This document shows, one piece after another, positions 46,826-55,274 of a stretch of 64,000 bases of DNA; within the stretch, counting starts at the first letter, position 1, and the number at the start of each line of letters is the position of its first letter. The stretch comes from Streptomyces sp. NRRL S-337 (GTDB lineage Bacteria > Actinomycetota > Actinomycetes > Streptomycetales > Streptomycetaceae): positions 40,097 through 104,096 of the forward strand of contig NZ_JOIX01000022.1 in the NCBI RefSeq assembly GCF_000720175.1. Reading direction: 5' to 3'. A program made the position numbers and the translations under genes. The notes beneath the pieces were generated by a model, which did not search any database, had not been told where the DNA came from, and saw only the letters and a list, made by a program, of their open reading frames with translations.

Positions 46826-48022
46826 ATGACCGAGCCACGCCTGCGGGACGTCTACATCGTCGACGCCGTACGGACCCCCGTCGGCAAATACGGCGGCGCG
46901 CTGGCCGGCGTCCGGCCCGACGACCTCGCCGCCCATGTGGTGCGGTCCCTGGTCGACCGCACCCCCGACCTCGACCCGGCACGGATCGACGACGTCTGCT
47001 TCGGTGACGCGAACGGCGCCGGCGAGGACAACCGCAATGTCGCGCGGATGGCCGTGCTGCTCGCCGGGCTGCCGGTGACCGTGCCCGGCGTCACCGTCAA
47101 CCGCCTGTGCGGCTCCGGTCTGGAGGCGGTCATCCAGGGGGCGCGGGCGATCGCGCACGGCGATGCGCAGGTCGTGGTGGCGGGCGGGGTGGAGTCGATG
47201 AGCCGCGCGCCGTACGTCCTGCGCAAGCCCGAGCGGGCCTTCCCCGCCGGCCATCAGGAGATGTTCTCCTCGACGCTGGGCTGGCGGATGGTCAATCCGC
47301 GGATGCGCCCGGAGTGGACGGTGGCGCTGGGCGAGGGCGCCGAGCTGATCGCCGACGCGCACGGCATCACCCGGGAACAGCAGGACGTGTTCGCGCTGGC
47401 CAGCCACCAGAAGGCGGTACGGGCCTGGCGGGAGGGCGGTTACGACGCCGAGGTGGTACCGCTTCCCGGCGTCGATCTGCTCCGTGACGAGACGATCCGT
47501 GAGGGCTCCTCCCTGGAGGCGCTGTCCAAGCTGAAGCCGGTGTTCCGGACGGCCGGGGGCACGGTCACCGCCGGCAACTCCTCACCGCTCAACGACGGTG
47601 CGGCCGCCCTCCTGTTGGTCGACGAGGAGGGGCTGCGCGCCACCGGGCGGGAGCCGCTGGCCAGGATCCGGGCGAGCGCGGTGACCGGTATCGAGCCCCA
47701 GCTGTTCGGGCTGGGCCCGGTGGAGGCGGTCCGGCGCGCGCTGGACCGGTCCGGGCGCGGCTTCGCCGATCTGGCCACGTTCGAGCTGAACGAGGCGTTC
47801 GCGGCCCAGGCGCTGGGCTGCCTGGGCCAGTGGCCGGACCTCGATCCGTCGGTGGTGAACCCGCGCGGCGGCGCGATCGCCATCGGCCACCCTCTCGGAG
47901 CCTCCGGCGCCCGTCTGGCCGGCGCGGTCGCCCACCAGCTCGCCGCCGCGGGCTCCGGCACCGGCCTGGCCGCCCTGTGCATCGGAGTGGGCCAGGGCCT
48001 GGCGCTCGTACTGGAGCGGTAA
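46826..48022 (+). CDS. Thiolase family acetyl-CoA acyltransferase
   Basis: A 398-residue thiolase from ATG 46826. Nucleophilic cysteine in NRLCGSGLEAV, NEAFAAQALGCL, GGAIAIGHPLGASGAR (catalytic histidine) and the final CIGVGQGLALVLE (second cysteine). The NRLCGSG form is shared with beta-ketoadipyl-CoA thiolases (PcaF) as well as acetoacetyl-CoA thiolases, so the substrate is open. No other catabolic genes adjoin. Confidence 0.9.
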   Translation: MTEPRLRDVYIVDAVRTPVGKYGGALAGVRPDDLAAHVVRSLVDRTPDLDPARIDDVCFGDANGAGEDNRNVARMAVLLAGLPVTVPGVTVNRLCGSGLEAVIQGARAIAHGDAQVVVAGGVESMSRAPYVLRKPERAFPAGHQEMFSSTLGWRMVNPRMRPEWTVALGEGAELIADAHGITREQQDVFALASHQKAVRAWREGGYDAEVVPLPGVDLLRDETIREGSSLEALSKLKPVFRTAGGTVTAGNSSPLNDGAAALLLVDEEGLRATGREPLARIRASAVTGIEPQLFGLGPVEAVRRALDRSGRGFADLATFELNEAFAAQALGCLGQWPDLDPSVVNPRGGAIAIGHPLGASGARLAGAVAHQLAAAGSGTGLAALCIGVGQGLALVLER

Positions 48023-48056
48023 CGGGACGTCCGTGCGGCGGCGGGCCCGGGTCGGC

Positions 48057-48587
48057 TCAGGTGCCCGCCCGGCGCCGGTGGTAGGCGTACGCCAGCACAC
48101 CCACCAGTGGTCCCCAGGCCAGCAGCGGCAGGTAACAGACCGTCAGGACCAGTTCCTCGGTGGGCGTGTGGCCGGGCGGGAAGCCCGTCAGCAGTACGGA
48201 GGCGAAGAAGGAGCAGACGACTCCGGTGGCCGCGAGGGCGCCGAGCGCGGCCGGGACCACCGCGGCCGGCGGCGGCACGGTGCGCCCGCCCAGCAGCGGC
48301 ACCCGGCGCGGCACCACCTCCCCCCACGGCCGGACCAGTCCCAGCGTCAGCAGCCCGAGCCCCTCGGAGACGATCACGAGGACCAGCAGGTACAGATGCG
48401 TCCCGGTGCTCTGAGCGCGGGCCGCGGCGCTGCCGAAGCCCGGGACGGCGAGCACGACCCCGATCCGCCAGAGCCCCGACGGCAGAATGACGAGCGGTAC
48501 GGCGTGGGCGGCGAGCCGCGCCCACCGCGGCACGTCCGGCGGGGGCCGGCGGGCGGGCGCGGTCGCGGAATTGCGGTGTCCAGTCAC
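48057..48587 (-). CDS. Integral membrane protein of unknown function
   Basis: A 176-residue protein from GTG 48587, preferred over the longer frame because upstream sequence is low-complexity. Four hydrophobic segments (about 25-45, 60-82, 105-128, 140-165) and a very short basic C-terminus. No family recognised. It is convergent with the thiolase and divergent from the flavoprotein across about 205 bp. Confidence 0.6.
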   Translation of the reverse strand: MTGHRNSATAPARRPPPDVPRWARLAAHAVPLVILPSGLWRIGVVLAVPGFGSAAARAQSTGTHLYLLVLVIVSEGLGLLTLGLVRPWGEVVPRRVPLLGGRTVPPPAAVVPAALGALAATGVVCSFFASVLLTGFPPGHTPTEELVLTVCYLPLLAWGPLVGVLAYAYHRRRAGT

Positions 48588-48792
48588 CGTTCCAGGGTGG
48601 CCACCGCGCCCCGGCCGCACATCGCCCCACGGGCGCGTCACCGCTCCCCCGCGCGGCGGAACACCGCCCGCCCCGGGGACGATCCGGCACCGCCTCACGG
48701 GCAGGCGGTAGACGCGCGGGACGACCGGGTACCCAGCAAGCAACGGACCGGCACAACAGGCACCTCAGGCACTTCCGACGAAGGGACATGGC

Positions 48793-50178
48793 ATGGCGAC
48801 GGCCGAGCGGCTGGTGATCGTCGGGGGCGATGCGGCGGGGATGGCGGCCGCGTCGCAGGCGCGCCGGCTGAAGAAGCCCGAGGAGCTCGCGATCACCGCG
48901 TTCGAGCGCAGCCACTTCACGTCCTACTCCGCCTGCGGCATCCCCTACTGGGTGGGCGGCCAGGTCGACGGGCCGGACGCGCTGGTGGCCCGTACGGCGA
49001 AGGAGCACCGCGCCCGGGACATCGACCTGCGGATGCGCACCGAGGTCACCGAACTCGACCTGGACCGCGGGCGGGTGCGCAGCCGCGAGCTGGACGACGG
49101 CGGGCGGGAGACCTGGACCGGCTTCGACAAACTGGTGCTGGCCACCGGCGCGACGCCCAAACGGCCCCCGCTGCCGGGGATCGACGCCCCCGGCGTGCAC
49201 GGCGTGCAGACCCTGGACGACGGCCAGGCGCTGCTGGACACCCTGGAGAAGTCCGCGGGCCGGCGGGCCGTGGTCGTCGGGGCGGGCTACATCGGCGTGG
49301 AGATGGCCGAGGCGCTGATTCAGCGTGGTTACGAGGTCACCGTCCTGGAGCAGGCCGACCAGCCGATGTCTACCCTCGACCCGGACATGGGGGCGCTGGT
49401 CCATGAGGCGATGTGCCGGATGGGCATCGAGACGGTGCTCGGCGCCACCGTCACCGGCGTACTGACCGACGAGGGGGGTAGGGCCCGGGCGGTGACCACC
49501 GAGGACGCCGAGTACCCGGCGGACGTGGTGGTCCTGGGGCTGGGCGTACGGCCGGAGACCACACTGGCCGAGGCGGCGGGGCTGGCGCTGGGCGAGTCCG
49601 GCGGGCTGCTCACCGATCTGGCGATGCGGGTGCGCGGCCACGACACCGTGTGGGCCGGCGGCGACTGCGTCGAGGTCCTGGACCTGGTCTCGGGCCGCAC
49701 CCGCCACATCGCGCTGGGCACCCACGCCAACAAGCACGGCCAGGTCATCGGCGCCAATGTGGCCGGTGGCTATGCGACCTTCCCGGGCGTGGTCGGCACG
49801 GCCGTCAGCAAGGTCTGCGACCTGGAGATCGCCCGGACCGGGCTGCTGGAGAGCCAGGCGCACACCGCCGGACTGCGGTTCGTCGCGGTCACCGTCGAGG
49901 CCACCAGCCGCGCCGGGTACTACCCCGGCACCCGGCCGATGACCGTCAAGATGCTCGCCGAGCGCCGGACCGGCCGGCTGCTCGGCGTGCAGATCGTCGG
50001 CCGGGAGGGCGCCGGGAAGCGCGTGGACATCGCCGCGGTCGCGCTCACCGCCGGGATGACGGTGGAGCGGATGACCGCCCTCGACCTGGGCTACGCCCCG
50101 CCGTTCTCCCCGGTCTGGGACCCGATCCTGGTGGCCGCCCGCAAGGCCGCGGGGGCGGTGCGGGCTGCGGGCGGCTGA
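48793..50178 (+). CDS. CoA-disulfide reductase-like FAD oxidoreductase
   Basis: A 461-residue flavoprotein from ATG 48793. FAD fold LVIVGGDAAGMAAASQARR; a single redox cysteine in SYSACGIPYWVGG, as in CoA-disulfide reductases and NADH oxidases, not the CxxxxC pair; NAD fold VVVGAGYIGVEMAEAL; VWAGGDCVEV; and a C-terminal dimerisation domain (GYAPPFSPVWDP). Likely keeps small thiols or persulfides reduced, or acts as NADH oxidase. Confidence 0.85.
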   Translation: MATAERLVIVGGDAAGMAAASQARRLKKPEELAITAFERSHFTSYSACGIPYWVGGQVDGPDALVARTAKEHRARDIDLRMRTEVTELDLDRGRVRSRELDDGGRETWTGFDKLVLATGATPKRPPLPGIDAPGVHGVQTLDDGQALLDTLEKSAGRRAVVVGAGYIGVEMAEALIQRGYEVTVLEQADQPMSTLDPDMGALVHEAMCRMGIETVLGATVTGVLTDEGGRARAVTTEDAEYPADVVVLGLGVRPETTLAEAAGLALGESGGLLTDLAMRVRGHDTVWAGGDCVEVLDLVSGRTRHIALGTHANKHGQVIGANVAGGYATFPGVVGTAVSKVCDLEIARTGLLESQAHTAGLRFVAVTVEATSRAGYYPGTRPMTVKMLAERRTGRLLGVQIVGREGAGKRVDIAAVALTAGMTVERMTALDLGYAPPFSPVWDPILVAARKAAGAVRAAGG

Positions 50179-50208
50179 CCGCGGACCGGCGTACCGCTCA
50201 GGTACCGG

Positions 50209-51276
50209 TCAGCGCGCGGTCTGCGTGTGCACGTACTCCACGAGCCGGGTCAGCGCATCCGGGTCGGTGGTCGGCGGGACGCCGTGGCCGAGGTTGAAGA
50301 CATGGCCTTCGAGTCCGGCCGCCGCGTCGAGCACCTCGCGGGCCTTGACCTCGATCGCCTCGGGCGTGGAGAAGAGGATCGCCGGGTCGAAGTTGCCCTG
50401 CAGCGCCTTGCCGGGGCCGACGCGGCGCGCGGCCTCGTCGAGCGGCACCCGCCAGTCGACGCCGACCACGTCCGCGCCGGCCTCGCCCATCAGACCGAGC
50501 AGCTCACCGGTGCCGACACCGAAGTGGATGCGCGGCACGCCGTACGACTCGACGGCCCGGAAGACCTTCGCCGAGGCGGGCATCACGGACCGGCGGTAGT
50601 CGGCCGGGGCGAGCGCGCCCACCCACGAGTCGAAGAGCTGCACGGCGCTCGCACCGGCCTCGATCTGCACCTTCAGGAACGCCGAGGTGATCTCCGCGAG
50701 CCGGTCGAGGAGATCGGCCCACAGCTGCGGGTCCCCGTACATGAGCGCCTTGGTGTGCTCGTGGTTGCGGGACGGGCCGCCCTCCACGAGATAGCTGGCG
50801 AGCGTGAACGGCGCGCCCGCGAAGCCGATCAGCGGCGTCGGGCCGAGCTCGGCGGTGAGCAGCCCGATGGCCTCGGTGACGTACCAGACGTCCTCCGGAG
50901 TCAGATCACGCAGCTGCGCCAGGTCGGCACGCGAACGGATCGGGTCGGCGATGACGGGGCCGACGCCGGGCTTGATGTCGAGGTCGATGCCGATGGCCTT
51001 GAGCGGGACGACGATGTCGCTGTAGTAGATGGCCGCGTCCACGTTGTGGCGGCGCACCGGCTGCAGCGTGATCTCGGTGACCAGCTCGGGCCGCATGCAC
51101 GAGTCCAGCATCGGAATGCCCTCGCGGACCTTGCGGTACTCGGGCAGCGAGCGGCCGGCCTGACGCATGAACCACACCGGCGTGTGCGGTACCGGCTCAC
51201 GCCGGCAGGCCCGGAGGAAGGCCGAGTCGTGGGTACCGGTCTGCTGCTGGCCCGCGGGGCTCTGGTTGGCGCTCAC
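50209..51276 (-). CDS. hemE: Uroporphyrinogen decarboxylase HemE
   Basis: A 355-residue enzyme converting uroporphyrinogen III to coproporphyrinogen III. GTG 51276. Motifs: PVWFMRQAGRSLPEYR (substrate arginines), IYYSDIVVPLKAIG, GFAGAPFTLASYLVEGG, QLFDSWVGALAP and FNLGHGVPPTTDPD. Full length. It is divergent from the DUF3000 gene across about 100 bp, an arrangement I remember as conserved in streptomycetes. Confidence 0.97.
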   Translation of the reverse strand: MSANQSPAGQQQTGTHDSAFLRACRREPVPHTPVWFMRQAGRSLPEYRKVREGIPMLDSCMRPELVTEITLQPVRRHNVDAAIYYSDIVVPLKAIGIDLDIKPGVGPVIADPIRSRADLAQLRDLTPEDVWYVTEAIGLLTAELGPTPLIGFAGAPFTLASYLVEGGPSRNHEHTKALMYGDPQLWADLLDRLAEITSAFLKVQIEAGASAVQLFDSWVGALAPADYRRSVMPASAKVFRAVESYGVPRIHFGVGTGELLGLMGEAGADVVGVDWRVPLDEAARRVGPGKALQGNFDPAILFSTPEAIEVKAREVLDAAAGLEGHVFNLGHGVPPTTDPDALTRLVEYVHTQTAR

Positions 51277-51378
51277 GCCCCAAATCTTCGCATGCGCTCC
51301 GGGGCGCCTCCGAATGGGCGACGCGTGTACCGGGTGTCCTCCCCGTATGCGGGCCCGGTTCCGCCTAATCTTCCGGGC

Positions 51379-52035
51379 ATGGCTGCGGCTCACGAACACC
51401 TCGCGGACAGCGCGGACGAGGCCCCGATCCCCTTCCGTCAGGCGGTCGAGGCGCTCCGCGCGGCACGACTGCGGCCGGAGGTCGAGATCGACCCGGCACC
51501 CGCGCCGAAACGGCTCGCCCCGTACGCGTACGCGCTGGAGGCGGCGGTCGTCGAGCGGGCGACGGCGCCGGGCGAGGAGGACCGCGATCTCGCGGACGGC
51601 CGGCTGGTGCTGCTGCACAATCCGGCCGGCGAGGACGCGTGGCACGGCACGTTCCGTCTGGTGACGCTGGTGCGGGCGGAGCTGGAGCCGGAGATGGGCG
51701 CCGATCCGCTGCTGCCGGAGGTGTCCTGGTCCTGGCTCACGGGTGCGCTGGAGGCCCGGGGGGTGCGGTACGGCGCTCCGAGCGGCACGGTGACCCGGGC
51801 CGGGTCGTACTACTTCGGCGGGCTCGCGGCGCGCGAGCCGGCGACGCAGATCGAGATCCGGGCGTCCTGGACGCCGGCCGAGGGGCCCGGCGGGGCGCTG
51901 GATCTGGGCGTGCACCTGGCGGCCTGGTGCGATCTGCTGGCGCAGGTGGCGGGGCTGCCGCCGGCCGCGCCGGACGCGGCACCGCGCGGCGGGGTGGTCC
52001 CGTTGCCGCAGCGCCGCGGTGCCCATCCCCGCTGA
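51379..52035 (+). CDS. DUF3000 family protein
   Basis: A 218-residue actinobacterial protein of unknown function. ATG 51379 lies only 7 bp after TAATCT (51366-51371), a good -10 hexamer, so the transcript is probably leaderless. Conserved blocks include PIPFRQAVEALRAARLRPEV, LPEVSWSWLTGAL and GSYYFGGLA. No membrane segment. It stands between hemE and the response regulator/rnd pair. Confidence 0.85.
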   Translation: MAAAHEHLADSADEAPIPFRQAVEALRAARLRPEVEIDPAPAPKRLAPYAYALEAAVVERATAPGEEDRDLADGRLVLLHNPAGEDAWHGTFRLVTLVRAELEPEMGADPLLPEVSWSWLTGALEARGVRYGAPSGTVTRAGSYYFGGLAAREPATQIEIRASWTPAEGPGGALDLGVHLAAWCDLLAQVAGLPPAAPDAAPRGGVVPLPQRRGAHPR

Positions 52036-52068
52036 CCGCCGTCGCGGCGGGCCGCGCTCCGGCCGCAT

Positions 52069-52173
52069 TGATCACGTTCGCGCCGGCTCTGATCACCTCG
52101 GTATGCACTGGGTGCCCACCTGATCGATCACGCATCCGATTTGCCCGAATTGCCCCTAACTAAATCGTGATCA
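52069..52173. promoter_or_regulatory. Cluster of TGATCA elements
   Basis: TGATCA at 52069, 52090 and 52168, and TGATCGATCA at 52121-52130, in the 252-bp gap before the orphan response regulator. CTAACTAAATCG and AAAGTCTAAAGT nearby are unusually AT-rich for this DNA and probably include the promoter. Confidence 0.4.
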
Positions 52174-52287
52174 AAGTCTAAAGTCCCGCCGGATTGCTGC
52201 CGAAGAGGTCAGTGACCCTTCAAACACGGATCATTCCGGCTCCCCCCAGTCGGCTTCCGTCCCCCCGCCACTCCCCCAGGAGGCCCG

Positions 52288-52950
52288 GTGTCTGTTCTCC
52301 TTGAGCAACCTTCGAGCCTGGTCGCCTACCGCCCGAACAAGCCGACGGCCATGGTCGTCGTGGCCGACCCCCGCGTCCGCTCCACCGTCACCCGCCACCT
52401 GTGGGCCCTCGGTGTGCGTGACGTGATCGAGGCGTCGTCCATCGCGGAGGCGCGCCCCCGCGTCGGCAACCCGCGTGACATCTGTGTTGCCGACGTCCAC
52501 CTTCCCGACGGCTCCGGTCTCACCCTGCTGTCCGAGACCCGGGCGGCCGGCTGGCCCAACGGTCTCGCCCTCTCCGCCGCCGACGACATCGGCGCCGTCC
52601 GCAACGCCCTGGCCGGCGGCGTCAAAGGCTATGTCGTCACCGGAACCCGCACCAACCTGGGCATCCCGGGCCGTCCGGGTACCTCTCCCATCGGGGCCAA
52701 CGCGGCCCGTATGCAGCGCCGTCCTCCGGGCGCCCCCGGGCACCCCGGCGGCTACCGGGAGTTGTCGGGCCGTGAGGTCGAGGTGTTGCGGCTGGTGGCG
52801 GAGGGCCAGTCCAACAAGGCCATCGGCGTGTCGATGGGGCTGTCCGCCCTCACCGTCAAAAGCCACCTCGCCCGGATCGCCCGCAAGCTGGGCACCGGCG
52901 ACCGGGCCGGAATGGTCGCGGTCGCGCTGCGCACCGGCATCATCCACTGA
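52288..52950 (+). CDS. Orphan LuxR-type response regulator
   Basis: A 220-residue regulator from GTG 52288 with AGGAGG just upstream. The receiver half has the phospho-acceptor-like Asp in CVADVHLPDGSG but lacks the usual paired N-terminal acidic residues (it reads VVVADPRV) and the conserved late lysine, so phosphorylation may not be normal. A Pro/Gly linker leads to a clear LuxR helix-turn-helix (LSGREVEVLRLVAEGQSNKA, TVKSHLARIARKLG). No kinase gene adjoins. It precedes rnd and is followed by a strong hairpin. Confidence 0.9.
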   Translation: MSVLLEQPSSLVAYRPNKPTAMVVVADPRVRSTVTRHLWALGVRDVIEASSIAEARPRVGNPRDICVADVHLPDGSGLTLLSETRAAGWPNGLALSAADDIGAVRNALAGGVKGYVVTGTRTNLGIPGRPGTSPIGANAARMQRRPPGAPGHPGGYRELSGREVEVLRLVAEGQSNKAIGVSMGLSALTVKSHLARIARKLGTGDRAGMVAVALRTGIIH

Positions 52951-52968
52951 CCCCTTTACACGACCGGC

Positions 52969-53002
52969 TCGCCCGTCGAGGGAACGTTCCCTCGACGGGC
53001 GA
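52969..53002 (+). terminator. 34-bp perfect palindrome
   Basis: Two 17-bp arms (each TCGCCCGTCGAGGGAAC or its complement) with no spacer, 19 bp after the response regulator stop and 27 bp before the rnd start. Most simply a terminator; as duplex DNA it could also be a protein site. Confidence 0.75.
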
Positions 53003-53028
53003 CGTGCATACACAGATACCCTTGACTG

Positions 53029-54309
53029 GTGACCGACGCCCAAAAGACCGCAGCAGACACGACACTGCGAGCCCCCGGAGACTCCCCTCCGGATCCCCGA
53101 CCGGCGCCGGTCCCTCTCCTGGAGCCCCGTGAGGGCATTCCCCCGGTGGTCGCGACGGACGAGGCGCTCGCCGAGGTGGTGGCGGCCTTCGCGGCCGGCA
53201 CCGGCCCGGTGGCCGTCGACGCCGAGCGCGCCTCGGGCTACCGCTACGGCCAGCGCGCCTACCTCGTGCAGCTGCGCCGCGAGGGCGCCGGCAGCGCGCT
53301 GATCGACCCGGTCGGCTGTCCCGACCTGACGGCCCTGGGCGAGGCGATCGGCGACGCCGAATGGGTGCTGCACGCCGCCACCCAGGACCTGCCGTGCCTG
53401 CGTGACATAGGGATGGTCCCCACCCGGCTGTTCGACACCGAGCTGGCCGGGCGGCTGGCCGGCTTCGCCCGGGTCGGTCTCGGCGCGATGGTCGAGAACG
53501 TCCTCGGCTTCGCGCTGGAGAAGGGCCACTCCGCGGTCGACTGGTCCACCCGCCCGCTGCCCGAGCCCTGGCTGCGCTACGCCGCGCTCGACGTCGAGCT
53601 ACTGGTGGACCTGCGTGACGCGCTGGAGGAGGAGCTGACCCGGCAGGGGAAGCTGGAGTGGGCCCACCAGGAGTTCGCGGCGATCGCCGCCGCTCCCCCG
53701 GCGCCGCCCCGCAAGGACCCCTGGCGCCGTACCTCCGGCATGCACAAGGTCCGCCGGCGCCGCCAGATGGCGGTCGTACGGGAGTTGTGGACGGCCCGCG
53801 ACCAGGTCGCCCAGCGGCGCGACGTCTCGCCGGGCAAGGTGCTGGGCGACGCCGCGATCGTGGAGGCGGCGCTGAACCTCCCGCCCAACAGCCACGCACT
53901 GGCCGCGCTGCCCGGCTTCGGCCACCGCATGGGCCGTCGCCAGCTGGAGCAGTGGCAGGCCGCCGTCGACCGTGCCCGCGCGCTCCCCGAGAGCGAGCTG
54001 CCGCAGCCCGGCCAGCCGCTCAACGGCCCCCCGCCGCCCCGCTCCTGGGCCGACAAGGACCCGGCCGCCGCGGCCCGGCTGGCGGCCGCCCGCGCCGCGG
54101 TCACCGCGCTGGCCGAGGAGCTCAACCTGCCGCAGGAGAACCTCATCACGCCGGACACCGTCCGCCGGCTGTGCTGGGAGCCGCCCGCCGCGCCCAGCCA
54201 CGAGTCGGTCGCCGAGATCCTCACCGGCTACGGCGCCCGCCCCTGGCAGATCGAGCAGGTCGCCCCGATCCTCACCGAGGCCCTGCTGACGGACGCCGAG
54301 GACGGCTGA
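53029..54309 (+). CDS. rnd: Ribonuclease D
   Basis: A 426-residue 3'-5' exoribonuclease from GTG 53029. DEDD exonuclease motifs: VAVDAERASGYRYG (Exo I, Asp-Glu), HAATQDLPCLRD (Exo II) and YAALDVELLVDL (Exo III). An HRDC-like domain follows at about 220-300 (RRRQMAVVRELWTARDQVAQ) and a second helical region closes the protein. It would trim tRNA and other small RNA 3' ends. Confidence 0.93.
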   Translation: MTDAQKTAADTTLRAPGDSPPDPRPAPVPLLEPREGIPPVVATDEALAEVVAAFAAGTGPVAVDAERASGYRYGQRAYLVQLRREGAGSALIDPVGCPDLTALGEAIGDAEWVLHAATQDLPCLRDIGMVPTRLFDTELAGRLAGFARVGLGAMVENVLGFALEKGHSAVDWSTRPLPEPWLRYAALDVELLVDLRDALEEELTRQGKLEWAHQEFAAIAAAPPAPPRKDPWRRTSGMHKVRRRRQMAVVRELWTARDQVAQRRDVSPGKVLGDAAIVEAALNLPPNSHALAALPGFGHRMGRRQLEQWQAAVDRARALPESELPQPGQPLNGPPPPRSWADKDPAAAARLAAARAAVTALAEELNLPQENLITPDTVRRLCWEPPAAPSHESVAEILTGYGARPWQIEQVAPILTEALLTDAEDG

Positions 54310-54331
54310 GCCGCCCGGCCCACCACCGCGC

Positions 54332-54366
54332 CGACCAGGACCGATCCGTCAGATCAGTCCTGGTCG
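54332..54366. terminator. Hairpin between rnd and the PepSY lipoprotein
   Basis: CGACCAGGACCGAT (54332-54345) pairs with ATCAGTCCTGGTCG (54353-54366) with one mismatch; it covers the lipoprotein stop and can serve both convergent genes. Confidence 0.6.
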
Positions 54367-55013
54367 ACGTGCATCCGGAGGACCTTGCGGTTGGTCGCGT
54401 CGATGTCGTAAGTGGTCTTGTTCCAGTCGTCGGTGGTGACCACGTCGACGGACCAGGCCGCCTTCTTGCTGCCGTTGTCGGCCTCGCCCAGCTCCAGGGA
54501 GCTGACCGTGCCCTTCGTCTTCGCGGTGGCCGTTTCGGCGGCCTGCTGCGCGGTGACGGTGGCCTCGTCGAGCCGGGCGGCCAGTTCCTTCTTGTCGTCG
54601 GCGTCGTCCGACTCGATGTGCGGCGGGTCGGCCTTGCCGGAGACCGCGTCGACGCGGACGGCGTGCGCGGTTCCGTCGGACGTCGCGACCACCGTCCGCC
54701 AGTAGGGGCTCTTCGGCGGGCCCTTGAGTTCGGCCGCGACCGGCTCGGAGGCCGGCACCGCGGCGACCGCCGCCTTCAGGGCCCGCGCGTAGTCCACCTT
54801 GGCGGCCGGGATGAGCGCCTTCCGTTCGGTCTGGTCCGCGGTGAGCGTGGTGCCCGGTGAGCCGGGGGCCGAGGCGGCCACCGCCCGGGAAGGGGCCGCG
54901 CTGTCCCGGCCGGGCGTCCCGGTGCCCTTGGTGTTCCCGTTTCCGCAGCCCACCAGCAGGGCGCCGCCCACGGCGACGGCGGCACAGAACGCCGCACTCC
55001 TCTTTGTGTCCAT
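54354..55013 (-). CDS. PepSY-type lipoprotein
   Basis: A 219-residue lipoprotein from ATG 55013 (MDTKRSAAF). Signal peptide and lipobox LLVGC put the lipidated cysteine near residue 23. After a Gly/Ser/Thr linker, two PepSY-like repeats are visible, one with TAHAVRVDAVSGKADPPHIE and one with WSVDVVTTDDWNKTTYDID and NRKVLRMHVDQD. PepSY lipoproteins may restrain secreted proteases; no partner is adjacent. A GTCACTTTAAGTGTGAC near-dyad lies just before the start. Confidence 0.82.
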   Translation of the reverse strand: MDTKRSAAFCAAVAVGGALLVGCGNGNTKGTGTPGRDSAAPSRAVAASAPGSPGTTLTADQTERKALIPAAKVDYARALKAAVAAVPASEPVAAELKGPPKSPYWRTVVATSDGTAHAVRVDAVSGKADPPHIESDDADDKKELAARLDEATVTAQQAAETATAKTKGTVSSLELGEADNGSKKAAWSVDVVTTDDWNKTTYDIDATNRKVLRMHVDQD

Positions 55014-55191
55014 ACCGTCACTTTAAGTGTGACTTGGTGTGGTTTGCGCCAGGACCCGACGACATCCGGACGTTTTCGATCACGGGTTCCCCGCCGCCCC
55101 GTTCCCCGCCGGCGGCGCGCCGGCCCGGCCGCCCCACACCTCCATCCGGTGTGACCTTCACCGCTCCGGGCGGTGGGGGTGGGCAGGCTGG

Positions 55192-55201
55192 TTACCCGTA
55201 A
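55192..55201 (+). promoter_or_regulatory. TTACCCGTAA candidate operator before fadA
   Basis: A 10-bp dyad (TTAC-CC-GTAA) followed by GTAGC, about 75 bp upstream of fadA. It resembles TetR-type operators of actinobacterial fatty-acid genes in form only. Confidence 0.3.
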
Positions 55202-55274
55202 GTAGCATGTCGGTGGGAAGCGTCCCTGGGGGCGCCCCGCAGCAGTGCCATCCCGCACCTGGAGGAGAGCCAAC

